In this document: positions 54,476-62,755 of the stretch, piece by piece
Layout: every line of letters starts with the position of its first letter
Numbering within the stretch: the first letter of the stretch is position 1
From: Penumbrarchaeum sp964445525
GTDB lineage: Archaea; Thermoplasmatota; Penumbrarchaeia; Penumbrarchaeales; Penumbrarchaeaceae
Direction of reading: 5' to 3'
DNA length: 64,000 bases
NCBI GenBank assembly: GCA_964445525.1
Contig: CAYULA010000001.1
Span: forward strand, 168,821-232,820
Position numbers and translations under genes: made by a program
The notes under the pieces: model-generated
Databases searched by the model: none
Told to the model about the DNA's origin: nothing
Seen by the model: only the letters and a program-made list of their open reading frames with translations

Positions 54476-57175
54476 ATGTGTCGGATGACCCAAGGAGAAC
54501 CTCATCATATCGATGCCAAGGAGGTAATGGAAGGTCTGGAGGTCTCCCTGGACGGTTTGAATGATGAGGAAGTCCTGAAGAGAAGGGAGAGTTACGGAAG
54601 GAACGAACTTGAGAAGGGAAAGAAGACGCCTCTCTGGTTGAAGTTCCTGAGACAGTTCACGGATGTTCTGATCATCGTTCTTCTCGTGGCCGCTGTCATT
54701 ACCTTTGTTCTTGAACCGCATTCCATCGATTGGATCGTGATTGCCGCCATTGTTGTGATCAATGCTGTCATCGGTTTCGTTCAGGAGGAGAAAGCCGAAG
54801 ATGCCATTGAAAAATTAAAGAAGATGTCATCCCCCAAAGCCGCCGTAATAAGGAAGGGAAAGAGGGAGGAGGTGGATGCCTCCGACCTGGTTCCAGGAGA
54901 CATTATTCATGTTGAATCGGGAATGAGGGTGCCGGCCGATGCCAGGCTGATCGAGGCCCATGCACTGAAGGTCAACGAATCCGCACTTACGGGGGAATCC
55001 ATGGCCGCGGAAAAATCCGCCAGAAAGCTGGGTAAAGAGGTCCCGCTCGCCGAGAGAAACAACATGGTCTACATGACCACCAATGTGGAGACCGGGAGAG
55101 GTGTGGCCGTTATAACGGGTACCGGGATGGACTCGGAGATAGGCAAGATCGCGGGGATGATCCAGGAGGTCCCCAGGACCGACACGCCTCTTCAGGAGAG
55201 ATTGAAAAAACTGGGTAAGTTCTTGGGATTACTGGTTCTCGGAATCTGTGTCCTGATGTTCGGTCTCGAGATATGGCGGGAGTGGGACGAACTCTCTTTC
55301 GAGGTGGCCGTGGAGCTTTTCGAGACCGCTGTGTCTCTGGCCGTGGCAGCGATCCCCGAGGGAATGCCGGCAGTGGTAACGATTGCTCTAGCAGTGGGTT
55401 TGCGGGTAATGGCGGGTAAGAATGTCATAGTCAGGAAGCTCCCTGTTGTTGAGACACTGGGAAGTGCTACCGTTGTTTGCACCGACAAGACGGGAACACT
55501 CACCACAGGGACCATGACCGCTGATGTGGTTCATGTTTCGGGAAGGACCTACAGGATAACTGGAAGCGGATACGAACCCAGGGGAAAGGTGTTGCTGGAT
55601 GGGAAGGAGACCGAAGAGTTCCCAGAGGATATGAGACATATATTCAACGCTTCCGCTTTGTGTTGTGATGCATCTCTTGTCAATGATAACGGCTGGAAGA
55701 TCCTGGGCGATACCACGGAGGGAGCTCTCATAGTGATGGCCGAGAAGGCAGGATTCGGTTTCGAGGAGATAAGGGAAAAGGACCCCCGGGAGGACGAGAT
55801 ACCATTCGATGCCGACAGGAAGATGATGTCCACCCTGCATGATGTTGAAGGGGTATTGGTCGGTTATACGAAGGGAGCTCCGGAATCCGTTCTGAAAATA
55901 TGTGACAGGGAGTACTCCAAAGATGGTGTTGTGGTATTGAACGAGGGGAGGAGGAGGGAGGTCCTCAGGCTGACGGAATCCATGGCCAGGCAGGGATACA
56001 GGACCCTGGGATTTGCATATTCTGATGAAGGGAGGATGGAGGACAGGATGGTTTTCCTCGGGGTGGTGGGGATCAGGGACAAGGTCAGGAAGGAGGCGAA
56101 ACAGGCTGTTGCCACCGCAAAGATGGCCGGTATCAGACCCATCATGATTACCGGAGATCATCGGTTGACCGCTGCTGCCATCGGCAAGGAGATCGGGATT
56201 ATCAAAAGGAACGATCAATCCATAAACTGCAAGGACCTGGACGGGATGAATGATGAGGAGTTCTCAAAAACAGTGAAAAAGGTATCTGTGTTTGCCAGGG
56301 CCTCGCCTGAACACAAGGTTAAGATAGTAAAGGAGTTGAAGAAGAAGGGGGAGATTGTTGCGATGACAGGGGACGGGGTGAATGATGCCCCCTCCCTGAA
56401 AACAGCCGATATCGGAGTTGCCATGGGGATCACCGGAACCGATGTATCCAAGGAAGCATCGGACATGATAATCACGGATGATAATTTCGCATCCATCGTT
56501 TCCGCGGTTGAGGAAGGAAGGTCCATTTACGATAACATAAGGAAGGTGATCCAGTTCCTGTTGTCCTGCAATATGGGAGAGGTCACCGTCATGCTGGCTG
56601 CATTAATCGTCGGCTGGGAGCTCCCCCTTGTTGCTTTGCAAATACTGTGGATGAATCTTGTTACGGATTCTTTTCCAGCACTGGCTCTGGTGACCGAACC
56701 CAAGGAGAAGGACCTCATGAAGAGGAAACCAAGGGATCCGGAGGAGTCCGCGATTACAAAGGATATGATCGTGTCCATTGCGGTGAGTGCCGGGATAATC
56801 ACCATAGGAACTCTGGGAGTTTTCTGGTATTATCATGATCATCTTGAGGAATCCATTGAACTGTCGAGGACCATGGCCTTGACAACGATGGTTTTCTTCC
56901 AGATGTGGACTGCCATTGCCGCGAGGTCCACCACCCACACGATGGCGGAGATCGGATGGTTCTCGAACAAGAAATTGCTTGGAGCCATCGCACTTGCTAT
57001 TGCACTTATGATCCCGATAATCTATGTTCCGTTCCTTCAGAATATCTTCGGGACCTCGGCTCTGGGATGGATGGAGTGGTCCTGGATAGTTGTTGTAAGT
57101 GTGTCCGGTTTGGTTGTTGTAGAAGTCTGGGAACGGATCAATCGAAGATTCTTCCATTATGGAGTTACTGCATGA
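54476..57175 (+). CDS. P-type calcium-transporting ATPase (P2A-like)
   Basis: Ion pump of the P-type family, about 899 residues, ten membrane helices. Phosphorylation motif CTDKTGTLTTG with D337; actuator TGES (about 172-175); nucleotide-domain KGAPE; hinge MTGDGVNDAPSLK. Helix 4 has AAIPEGMP and helix 6 has ILWMNLVTDSFPALAL, both matching the Ca2+-ATPase pattern (P2A), so calcium, or possibly manganese, is the likely ion. TATA-like TTTATAAAG at 54409-54417. TTG at 54473 and ATG at 54485 are alternative starts. A short relic of a related pump's C-terminus lies 98 bases after the stop codon. Confidence 0.93.
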   Translation: MCRMTQGEPHHIDAKEVMEGLEVSLDGLNDEEVLKRRESYGRNELEKGKKTPLWLKFLRQFTDVLIIVLLVAAVITFVLEPHSIDWIVIAAIVVINAVIGFVQEEKAEDAIEKLKKMSSPKAAVIRKGKREEVDASDLVPGDIIHVESGMRVPADARLIEAHALKVNESALTGESMAAEKSARKLGKEVPLAERNNMVYMTTNVETGRGVAVITGTGMDSEIGKIAGMIQEVPRTDTPLQERLKKLGKFLGLLVLGICVLMFGLEIWREWDELSFEVAVELFETAVSLAVAAIPEGMPAVVTIALAVGLRVMAGKNVIVRKLPVVETLGSATVVCTDKTGTLTTGTMTADVVHVSGRTYRITGSGYEPRGKVLLDGKETEEFPEDMRHIFNASALCCDASLVNDNGWKILGDTTEGALIVMAEKAGFGFEEIREKDPREDEIPFDADRKMMSTLHDVEGVLVGYTKGAPESVLKICDREYSKDGVVVLNEGRRREVLRLTESMARQGYRTLGFAYSDEGRMEDRMVFLGVVGIRDKVRKEAKQAVATAKMAGIRPIMITGDHRLTAAAIGKEIGIIKRNDQSINCKDLDGMNDEEFSKTVKKVSVFARASPEHKVKIVKELKKKGEIVAMTGDGVNDAPSLKTADIGVAMGITGTDVSKEASDMIITDDNFASIVSAVEEGRSIYDNIRKVIQFLLSCNMGEVTVMLAALIVGWELPLVALQILWMNLVTDSFPALALVTEPKEKDLMKRKPRDPEESAITKDMIVSIAVSAGIITIGTLGVFWYYHDHLEESIELSRTMALTTMVFFQMWTAIAARSTTHTMAEIGWFSNKKLLGAIALAIALMIPIIYVPFLQNIFGTSALGWMEWSWIVVVSVSGLVVVEVWERINRRFFHYGVTA

Positions 57176-57272
57176 GTATTTATTTGAGATTGATCCGTTC
57201 ACATTCTAATCATATTATTATTATCGACCAGACCAAAAACGGTTGATATTTTAATGTAATTATTTTTGGTCG

Positions 57273-57323
57273 ACGGCCTGGGAACGGATGAACCGGAAAT
57301 GGTTTCACTACGGTGTAACCGCG
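57273..57323 (+). pseudogene. Relic of a second P-type ATPase C-terminus
   Basis: Reading 57273-57323 gives TAWERMNRKWFHYGVTA, which matches the last residues of the upstream pump (EVWERINRRFFHYGVTA). The DNA differs at many third positions, so it is not a recent duplicate of that 3' end but the tail of a diverged paralog whose remaining gene has been lost. The frame then runs on for a few codons past the old stop site to a TAA. The flanks, 57176-57272 and 57324-57479, are AT-rich with no other gene visible. Confidence 0.7.
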
Positions 57324-57479
57324 TTATCAAGTCCATCTGATCTCTATACATATCGATTTGATTAATGTATATTTGTGATTTTTCTATGTATACAACTATA
57401 TAGTATCTTCTATGAGTACATTGTACTATTGATATCATGCTTGATTGGACCATGGAATAATATGATTACGACATTGACA

Positions 57480-57734
57480 TCATTGGATATTGGAATTCTC
57501 GATCAACCAGGACCATGAGGGAATTACCTTTACCTTCTTGCCTTCCTTATCCTGGGTGTATTCCTTATCCCAGTTCAGAATCAGAAGTTCATCGCATTTT
57601 GGATCCCTGGAACAGGAAAGCAGTCCATTGACCTCTCTTTCGAGTGTGGAAGTGTCTTCGATATTGCAGATTGATTTTTCTTTGATTTTTTTCCGTAATT
57701 TCAAGAAAGATTTTGAAACTGTGAAAAGTATACT
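57480..57734 (-). pseudogene. C-terminal fragment of a DUF4143-type AAA ATPase
   Basis: The frame encodes about 85 residues, with TLEREVNGLLSC, CDELLILNWDKEY and KVKVIPSWSWLI. This is the characteristic end of archaeal ATPases with a DUF4143 tail (REI..L ... LIITWD ... I.V.P.W.WLL). No start codon with a ribosome-binding sequence precedes it and the ATPase part is missing; two TGA codons precede it in frame. It is therefore a relic. These ATPases are common in mobile archaeal islands. Confidence 0.7.
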
Positions 57735-57902
57735 TCATCATTGGTCTCGTTTTAATTAACAGCATAGTGGTTTCGAGACAGAACAAAGAGAATGGTAAAA
57801 AATGTCTTAAAAAAGATCAAGAGTGTTCGCAGCATGTCGGCGGGACAAATGTCATTATACAGGTAATTGAAGAGGAGGACAAGAGATATTTTCTTGAATA
57901 AT

Positions 57903-58031
57903 ACCGGGAATCCCGGGATTATTATTAGTTATTTAAATCTTATGTGATTCCCGGGAGAAGAGTTTGAAGGAAATATTTCCAGAATTCCCGGGAAAAAATT
58001 TTTAATATATAAAGTAATATGTAATTCCCGG
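57903..58031 (+). promoter_or_regulatory. Promoter of module 1 with repeated TTCCCGGGAA-type operators
   Basis: Four clusters of the same palindrome occur in 129 bases: CCGGGAATCCCGGGAT (57904-57919), GATTCCCGGGAG (57946-57957), GAATTCCCGGGAA (57982-57994) and AATTCCCGGTA (58023-58033 region, nearly touching the start codon). The TATA box TTTTTAATATATAAAG (57999-58014) lies between the third and fourth. This layout suggests a repressor or regulator that covers the promoter. Confidence 0.65.
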
Positions 58032-58035
58032 TAAA

Positions 58036-58998
58036 ATGAAGGTTCATATTCCAAACAGTGCTTTCCTTGGAAATATCGATCCATTCATCCGATCGATTGA
58101 TTTCTCGGAACCGGAAAGGTTTCAGGTGACAGGGAATAAAAAATGGATTTCCATTCATCCGGTAATACTTACTATCATTGCTTCGATGGGATTGGATGTG
58201 GATCCTGGAAATATTGATATTTCAATGGAAGCAAGATCAGGACATTATCTTGAAAGGATGGGATTGTACCGTTTATTGGGACAGGAATTCAATTTCCGAA
58301 TAATCGAACACGAACCCTCGGGAAGGTTCATTCCTCTCTCGGTAATAAGAGAATCCGATGATCTGAGCAGGTTCATCACCGACGTAATTCCCTTGCTTCA
58401 CCTGGAACCTGAAATGGCACTTCCGATAAAATATACATTGAGCGAACTTGTAAGAAATGTACTGGAACACTCCGAATCACGGAGAGGTGCGATTGTTGCA
58501 GCTCAATACTACAAGAAAAGCAATACCATCAGGTTGGGGATCACCGATAACGGTGTGGGTATTCGAAAGTCGATCTCTCGATCACATCTTGCTGAATCCG
58601 ATCTTGATGCCATCAGGCTTGCTTTGATGCCCGGAATAACAGGAACCACAAGAAGGGAAGGAGGAACTGAACAAAACGCAGGTGCCGGCCTCTTTTTCAT
58701 CAAATCCATAGCAACGGTGAACCGGGACTTCTTCATGGTATATTCGGGAAATGCCATGTACAAATTGCTCAGGTCAAGTAGAATAAGAACAAAGAGGAGA
58801 TTAAAGGCCGATCCTTTGAAGGACAGACATTCCTGTGATGAGAATTTCCCATACTGGAAAGGAACCGTGGTTGGCATTGATATTTCATTGTCGGAAACGG
58901 AGGGATTCTCAAATATACTTGATGAGATTAACAAGACATATATTCAAACCATCAAGGAAAGGAAAAAGGCAAGATACAGGAGACCAAGATTTCAATGA
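58036..58998 (+). CDS. GHKL-family ATPase, module 1 (partner-switch kinase-like)
   Basis: A 320-residue soluble protein. The second half is a Bergerat-fold ATP site: N-box ELVRNVLEHSES (E137, N141, H145), G1 DNGVGI (171-176), and lid end GAGLFFIKSIA (216-226), close to SpoIIAB/RsbW-type anti-sigma kinases rather than to classic histidine kinases; no H-box is present. The N-terminal 130 residues (PNSAFLGNI..., KWISIHPVIL) form a separate conserved alpha/beta domain that may itself be STAS-like (inference). Its stop overlaps the next start (ATGA). A paralog, about half identical, is at 61787-62755. A highly basic tail (KERKKARYRRPRF) ends the protein and might touch nucleic acid. Targets are unknown. 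Confidence 0.82.
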   Translation: MKVHIPNSAFLGNIDPFIRSIDFSEPERFQVTGNKKWISIHPVILTIIASMGLDVDPGNIDISMEARSGHYLERMGLYRLLGQEFNFRIIEHEPSGRFIPLSVIRESDDLSRFITDVIPLLHLEPEMALPIKYTLSELVRNVLEHSESRRGAIVAAQYYKKSNTIRLGITDNGVGIRKSISRSHLAESDLDAIRLALMPGITGTTRREGGTEQNAGAGLFFIKSIATVNRDFFMVYSGNAMYKLLRSSRIRTKRRLKADPLKDRHSCDENFPYWKGTVVGIDISLSETEGFSNILDEINKTYIQTIKERKKARYRRPRFQ

Positions 58999-59288
58999 TA
59001 TCGATTTCCGTATTGAACATGGCAGGATCATTTGCGGAGAACAAGGATGTTGCAAAAAGGATCAGGGAGGACATCCTTTTTCCAGCATTCGAGAAAAATG
59101 AACTGGTGATCATCGATTTTGCAGATGTGGAATCCGCAACACAGTCGTTCATCCATGCACTCATAAGTGAACCTATCAGGAGATATGGAGGTGGTGTTAT
59201 GGACAAAATTACTTTCAAGAATTGCAACGAGAATGTGAGAAAGATGATAATGATTGTATCGGACTACATGCAGGAAAGTGAATCCTGA
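58995..59288 (+). CDS. STAS-like protein (DUF4325 type), module 1
   Basis: A 97-residue protein that begins inside the stop codon of the ATPase gene (ATGA overlap), so the two are translated together. The sequence VIIDFADVESATQSFIHAL matches the DUF4325 STAS-like core. The T-x-S-F there falls where SpoIIAA-type anti-anti-sigma factors carry their phosphorylated serine, so the ATPase partner may phosphorylate or bind it (inference). It is short and soluble and lacks other domains. After the stop an imperfect hairpin (AACTTG, GAAAA / TTTTC, CAAGGTT; 59290-59325) may end the transcript. Confidence 0.8.
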   Translation: MISISVLNMAGSFAENKDVAKRIREDILFPAFEKNELVIIDFADVESATQSFIHALISEPIRRYGGGVMDKITFKNCNENVRKMIMIVSDYMQESES

Positions 59289-59374
59289 TAACTTGGAAAA
59301 TGCGGATTTTCTTTCAAGGTTATCCGTTATTCGACCTGGAGTGAATCCTCATAACTGACTCGAGGTTTAACTTC

Positions 59375-59577
59375 TCAAAAAATTCCGTTTCTCCGTTCAT
59401 ACTCCGCAGGGAACAAATAATACAGTGCGGATTGCATTCGTTTTTTGTTGTTCACCTCTTCTATGAAATCACCCATGTTTTTTAAACGTCCTCAAATGTT
59501 TCATTTTAGTTCAGAAAAACCTCCTCCGTTATCAGAGACTTTAGAAAGCTCTCGACATACGCATTGTCATACGGATT
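59375..59577 (-). pseudogene. Relic of an IS3-type transposase (rve) C-terminus
   Basis: Minus-strand translation reads NPYDNAYVESFLKSLITEE, then a stop and a frameshift, then KNMGDFIEEVNNKKRMQSAL followed by a P-A-E-Y-E-R stretch. These are the end motifs of DDE integrase-core transposases of the IS3/IS150 type (NPYDNA..ESF, ...YN..R.HSAL.Y..P). The upstream catalytic part is missing, so this is a dead fragment. It abuts the end of the DUF234 ATPase gene and shows that insertion sequences have been active here. Confidence 0.75.
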
Positions 59578-59587
59578 TGTTTTCCTG

Positions 59588-61141
59588 CTATTTCGAACGG
59601 ATGATAGCTTTGAATTTCGATAGATCAATCTCTTCCAGCTCCGAATTCATACATCTGATTTTCTTGTCAAGAGCATACCTCAAAGCACCCGAATCGAAAC
59701 CTCCTTTTGAGATCATATATAGAATCGGATCCTCTCTCGAGAGATCACTTCTATCTACCTTCGAATAGAATCTTTCCAAGGTTCTTAGATCAACAGGTCT
59801 GTTCCTCCACTTGATTTCGAAAATATGAACTCCGGAATCGGTTCCCACAAGATCGAATTCTATCTGGCCGTCCGGTGTGGAATATGGTTTGAGGTCCATT
59901 CCCAACTTTTTCGACAGAATACCCCTCAATTCAACTTCCTTGGACTTTCCCAATTCTGTTGAAACAGAAGAATAACTCTCCAGCAGGTCCTCGATGGTCT
60001 TCTCCCTCAATTTCAGGTCCAGAAAGGATTCATCTCTCTCGAATCTGTTCAGTAACCAGGTCGCCATCAGAGGTTCTATCAATGAATAGATATCTCCTTT
60101 CCTTGAAATGAGATCAGTTTTGAGAAGACCCTTCATGTAACTGGAGACCTCTCCCGACGGTTTTCCGATCGCTTCGGAGATACCGGTAAGATTGTCACTG
60201 TTTTTACAAAGATGATAAAGGATATTCTGATGAACCTTGCTGTTCCTGAATTTTGAAAGGGATATATCCAAAATATATTCGAAATGTCCGTTAATATTTC
60301 CTGTTTTGTCAAATACCTCCATCAATATCGCTGTTTTCAATATATCCATGTCTATCCTGTCGGCCATATCCACCATCAAACGAAAACGGGTGCAGACCGA
60401 CGTGATATAGAATGGATGACCGCCAGTAACCCGGAAGATCATGTTCTTCATCTCGGCCGGGATGGTGAAAGGCATGAAACCGTCAACTAGCTCGTAGGTG
60501 CTGCTTCTGTTGAACCTGGATAGATCCAACCTCCTGAATTGTCCGAAAAAGGGTTTATCACCCTCGAAAATTTCCTCAAAAGCTGAAAAGACAGAACCGG
60601 CGAGCCAGTAGTTTACGGATTTCTGCTTCTCGGTATTGGCTCTCATCACATCAAGAATTCTATCATCGATGTTCTTTATCTCCTGAAATTCGTCTATCAA
60701 TATTATAACGGATTTTCCAGAATCCGCAGAAATTGTCTCCGGTATCCTGAATAGTATCTCCCCTATGACATCCACCTGATGATCCTTCTTCTGAAACTGC
60801 TCCATCAGGGATACAATAGTGTTCATGGATCCGGTCCCCAGCTCCCTGGCTGCCAAGATCAGCCGGGACCATTCCATCGTAATGGTATGATCCCCTGTTG
60901 CGGCTCTTATCAGTTCTCCTGTGAAATGAAGTGAGAAGTTTTCCATATTCGGGAGGGACCTCTCGAGACTGAGGTAAGGGACCAAAACCAGACCTTCAAC
61001 TTCTTCCTTGAATTTTCGAAGTAATTCTGTCTTTCCCGTTCTTCTCTGTCCGAAAAGGGAAACATTTACCTTGTTCCCGGCCAGGATCATATCCAGGTAT
61101 GTGTTGAGTTCGGATAACTCCGTTCGGCGATTGACGAACAT
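59588..61141 (-). CDS. Archaeal AAA ATPase with DUF234 nuclease-like tail
   Basis: A 517-residue protein of the archaeal ATPase family (PF01637 type). Walker A is FGQRRTGKTELL (31-38), Walker B VIILIDEFQE (D150, E151), and a sensor lies near SVNYWLAGS. Winged-helix residues (about 300-360) precede the C-terminal DUF234 domain, which carries EFDLV ... IFEIKWRNRP (D430, E442, K444), a PD-(D/E)XK-type pattern that may make it a nuclease. Such proteins are abundant in archaeal mobile islands and their roles are unclear. The gene begins three bases after the TTATGCATAA array, with its TATA box beyond the array. It lies between, and opposite to, the two GHKL/STAS modules. Confidence 0.88.
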   Translation of the reverse strand: MFVNRRTELSELNTYLDMILAGNKVNVSLFGQRRTGKTELLRKFKEEVEGLVLVPYLSLERSLPNMENFSLHFTGELIRAATGDHTITMEWSRLILAARELGTGSMNTIVSLMEQFQKKDHQVDVIGEILFRIPETISADSGKSVIILIDEFQEIKNIDDRILDVMRANTEKQKSVNYWLAGSVFSAFEEIFEGDKPFFGQFRRLDLSRFNRSSTYELVDGFMPFTIPAEMKNMIFRVTGGHPFYITSVCTRFRLMVDMADRIDMDILKTAILMEVFDKTGNINGHFEYILDISLSKFRNSKVHQNILYHLCKNSDNLTGISEAIGKPSGEVSSYMKGLLKTDLISRKGDIYSLIEPLMATWLLNRFERDESFLDLKLREKTIEDLLESYSSVSTELGKSKEVELRGILSKKLGMDLKPYSTPDGQIEFDLVGTDSGVHIFEIKWRNRPVDLRTLERFYSKVDRSDLSREDPILYMISKGGFDSGALRYALDKKIRCMNSELEEIDLSKFKAIIRSK

Positions 61142-61143
61142 AA

Positions 61144-61208
61144 GGATGCATAAGATTGTTATGCATAAATAGCTTATGCATAATTGTTTTATGCATAAGT
61201 GACTTATG
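61144..61208 (-). repeat. Five-unit TTATGCATAA array at exact 15-bp period before the ATPase start
   Basis: Palindrome TTATGCATAA occurs perfectly at 61159-61168, 61174-61183 and 61189-61198. Degenerate units lie in the same register at 61144 (GGATGCATAA) and 61204 (TTATGGCCTT). A TATA-like GATTATATAATC, itself palindromic, lies at 61225-61236. The TSS would therefore fall at the far end of the array, and the array fills the space up to the start codon. This looks like a phased operator for tight repression. Confidence 0.8.
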
Positions 61209-61378
61209 GCCTTTTTCGAATCACGATTATATAATCATAATTTGAATTGGCCCCTGTTTTGGTTATCAGTGTGAGTAGGAAGGACCTTGCTGGACCTTTT
61301 TTTATACCATCCAAGGTTAAATAGGATTAAGAAAATACCATATCAAAAGGGAACATTCCCTGAGATGGTTGGTTTGAC
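61209..61378. promoter_or_regulatory. Divergent promoter region, module 2 and DUF234 ATPase
   Basis: For the minus strand: TATA-like GATTATATAATC at 61225-61236. For the plus strand: AAGGTTAAATAGGA (61312-61325) and then a perfect AGGGAA-CA-TTCCCT palindrome (61348-61361) at the expected transcription start, 17 bases before the first gene of module 2. The GGGAA/TTCCC half-sites are those of the module 1 operators in everted order. Confidence 0.5.
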
Positions 61379-61759
61379 ATGACCCTTCCGGTAAATATCG
61401 AGAAACAGATCATTGAGTTATGTGGAAGATATAATCTGGAAGTAGAGACTACTCTGAATTATATCAATTCCCTCATCGGCAATATTGAGGGGTATCTTAT
61501 CAAGGATTCAGGTCAAGGATTCCTGATATACATCCATTCAAGATCACTCTTATATTTAATTACCATAACCCAATACTACTTGGATTGTAAGATATTTCCC
61601 TTGAAGAATATCATCGGGATTGGCACTCTAATAGAAAACAATCTGATCAAGATCGGAATCAATTTCTCACCGGATATATTATTAGAGATTGATCTTGATC
61701 CTGATGAATTCCACAAATGGACCTCCATATTGAAATCAATTAAGAAATACATTGATTGA
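61379..61759 (+). CDS. Small protein of unknown function, first gene of module 2
   Basis: A 126-residue soluble protein I do not recognise. The N-terminal helices (IEKQIIELCGRYNLEVETTL) are followed by strands (GYLIKDSGQGFLIYIHSR, NNLIKIGINF) and a final helix (DEFHKWTSILKSIKKYI). The order of strands then an amphipathic C-terminal helix recalls PH-like folds, but this is a guess. It precedes the module 2 ATPase gene by 27 bases and has the palindrome promoter in front, so it is likely the first gene of a three-gene operon. Module 1 has no counterpart. Confidence 0.6.
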   Translation: MTLPVNIEKQIIELCGRYNLEVETTLNYINSLIGNIEGYLIKDSGQGFLIYIHSRSLLYLITITQYYLDCKIFPLKNIIGIGTLIENNLIKIGINFSPDILLEIDLDPDEFHKWTSILKSIKKYID

Positions 61760-61786
61760 GAAGAAACCAAAATTGAGAGGAAGAAA

Positions 61787-62755
61787 ATGCATCTTCATGT
61801 ACCGAACAGCGCATTCTTGCATAATATTGAGAACTTCATTAACAGGATTGAAGGGGAAAGAAACGGAGAGTTGCGAATAACCTTTCATCCGAAATGGGTT
61901 TCAATACATCCAGTGATCTTATCCATGTTGGCATGTAGAGCCCAACAGGAAATCCTCAAAGGGAATAAGGTAATTATTGAATATGAAAAGATGCGATCAT
62001 TACCGTATCTTATAAGAATGAAATTATTTGATTATCTCGAAGAAGAGATGGAAATCAACATAATGGAACATGAATCCAGTGGAAGGTTCATACCGATCAC
62101 AAATGTTAGATGCTCGGAGGACCTAGGTGGGTTCATCACGGACATGATACCTCTCCTTCATTCATCACAAGAAAAAGTTGAACCAATCCAATATGTTATC
62201 AGTGAACTTGTAAGAAATGTACTTGAACATTCGGAATCTATAGATGGAGCATATGTAAGTGCACAATTATATCCAAAAGGTAATAGGATTTCAATTGGAG
62301 TTGCTGATTCCGGAAAAGGAATAAGGAAATCAATGGAACTATTCCATCTGGTCGAAGATGACCTTTCAGCGATTAAAAAAGCATTGATCCCGGGAATCAC
62401 CGGGACAACACACAGGTTCGGTGGTTCTGAGGAGAATGCAGGAGCAGGTCTTTTCTTCATAAAAAGCATAGCGACATTGAACAGAGATCACTTCTTCATC
62501 TATTCCGGAAATTCCTATTTCAAATTGAGGAAGGTTCCACTGGGGAAGGATATCATTCTCAGATCGGATTCTAATGAAGATTATTCAACAACTTCCCAAG
62601 AGGCCGGTTTCTGGCAAGGAACCGCTGTTGGCATAGACATATCCCTTGATCGATTATCAGACTTCCAGCAACTTCTTTCCGAAATAAGAAAAGCATATTC
62701 ATTCAGACAGAAGCAGGAAGAAAAGAAAAGATACAAGAGATTGGTGTTCAAATGA
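61787..62755 (+). CDS. GHKL-family ATPase, module 2
   Basis: Paralog of the ATPase at 58036-58998, aligned over its full length at roughly half identity by eye. Shared blocks include PNSAFL-NI, KW-SIHPVIL, SGRFIP, ITD-IPLLH, SELVRNVLEHSES and GAGLFFIKSIAT-NRD. N-box E140 and N144, G1 DSGKGI (174-179) and a lid with PGITGTTHRFGGSEENAGAG (about 204-223). No histidine kinase H-box. It overlaps the STAS-like gene by four bases (ATGA) exactly as in module 1. GAGAGG sits seven bases before the ATG. The preserved pairing in diverged copies argues that the two products act together. Confidence 0.82.
   Translation: MHLHVPNSAFLHNIENFINRIEGERNGELRITFHPKWVSIHPVILSMLACRAQQEILKGNKVIIEYEKMRSLPYLIRMKLFDYLEEEMEINIMEHESSGRFIPITNVRCSEDLGGFITDMIPLLHSSQEKVEPIQYVISELVRNVLEHSESIDGAYVSAQLYPKGNRISIGVADSGKGIRKSMELFHLVEDDLSAIKKALIPGITGTTHRFGGSEENAGAGLFFIKSIATLNRDHFFIYSGNSYFKLRKVPLGKDIILRSDSNEDYSTTSQEAGFWQGTAVGIDISLDRLSDFQQLLSEIRKAYSFRQKQEEKKRYKRLVFK

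Noticed and set aside
57903..58031. CRISPR array
   Set aside because: The repeated words are short palindromes of about 10 bases at uneven spacing around a TATA box, with no long repeats or unique spacers and no cas genes in the window.
60996..61196. Open frame on the minus strand reading MHKTI-MHKLF-MHNNL, an apparent pentapeptide repeat
   Set aside because: It arises because the 15-bp operator array is a multiple of three; it overlaps the ATPase start in another frame and has no ribosome-binding sequence.
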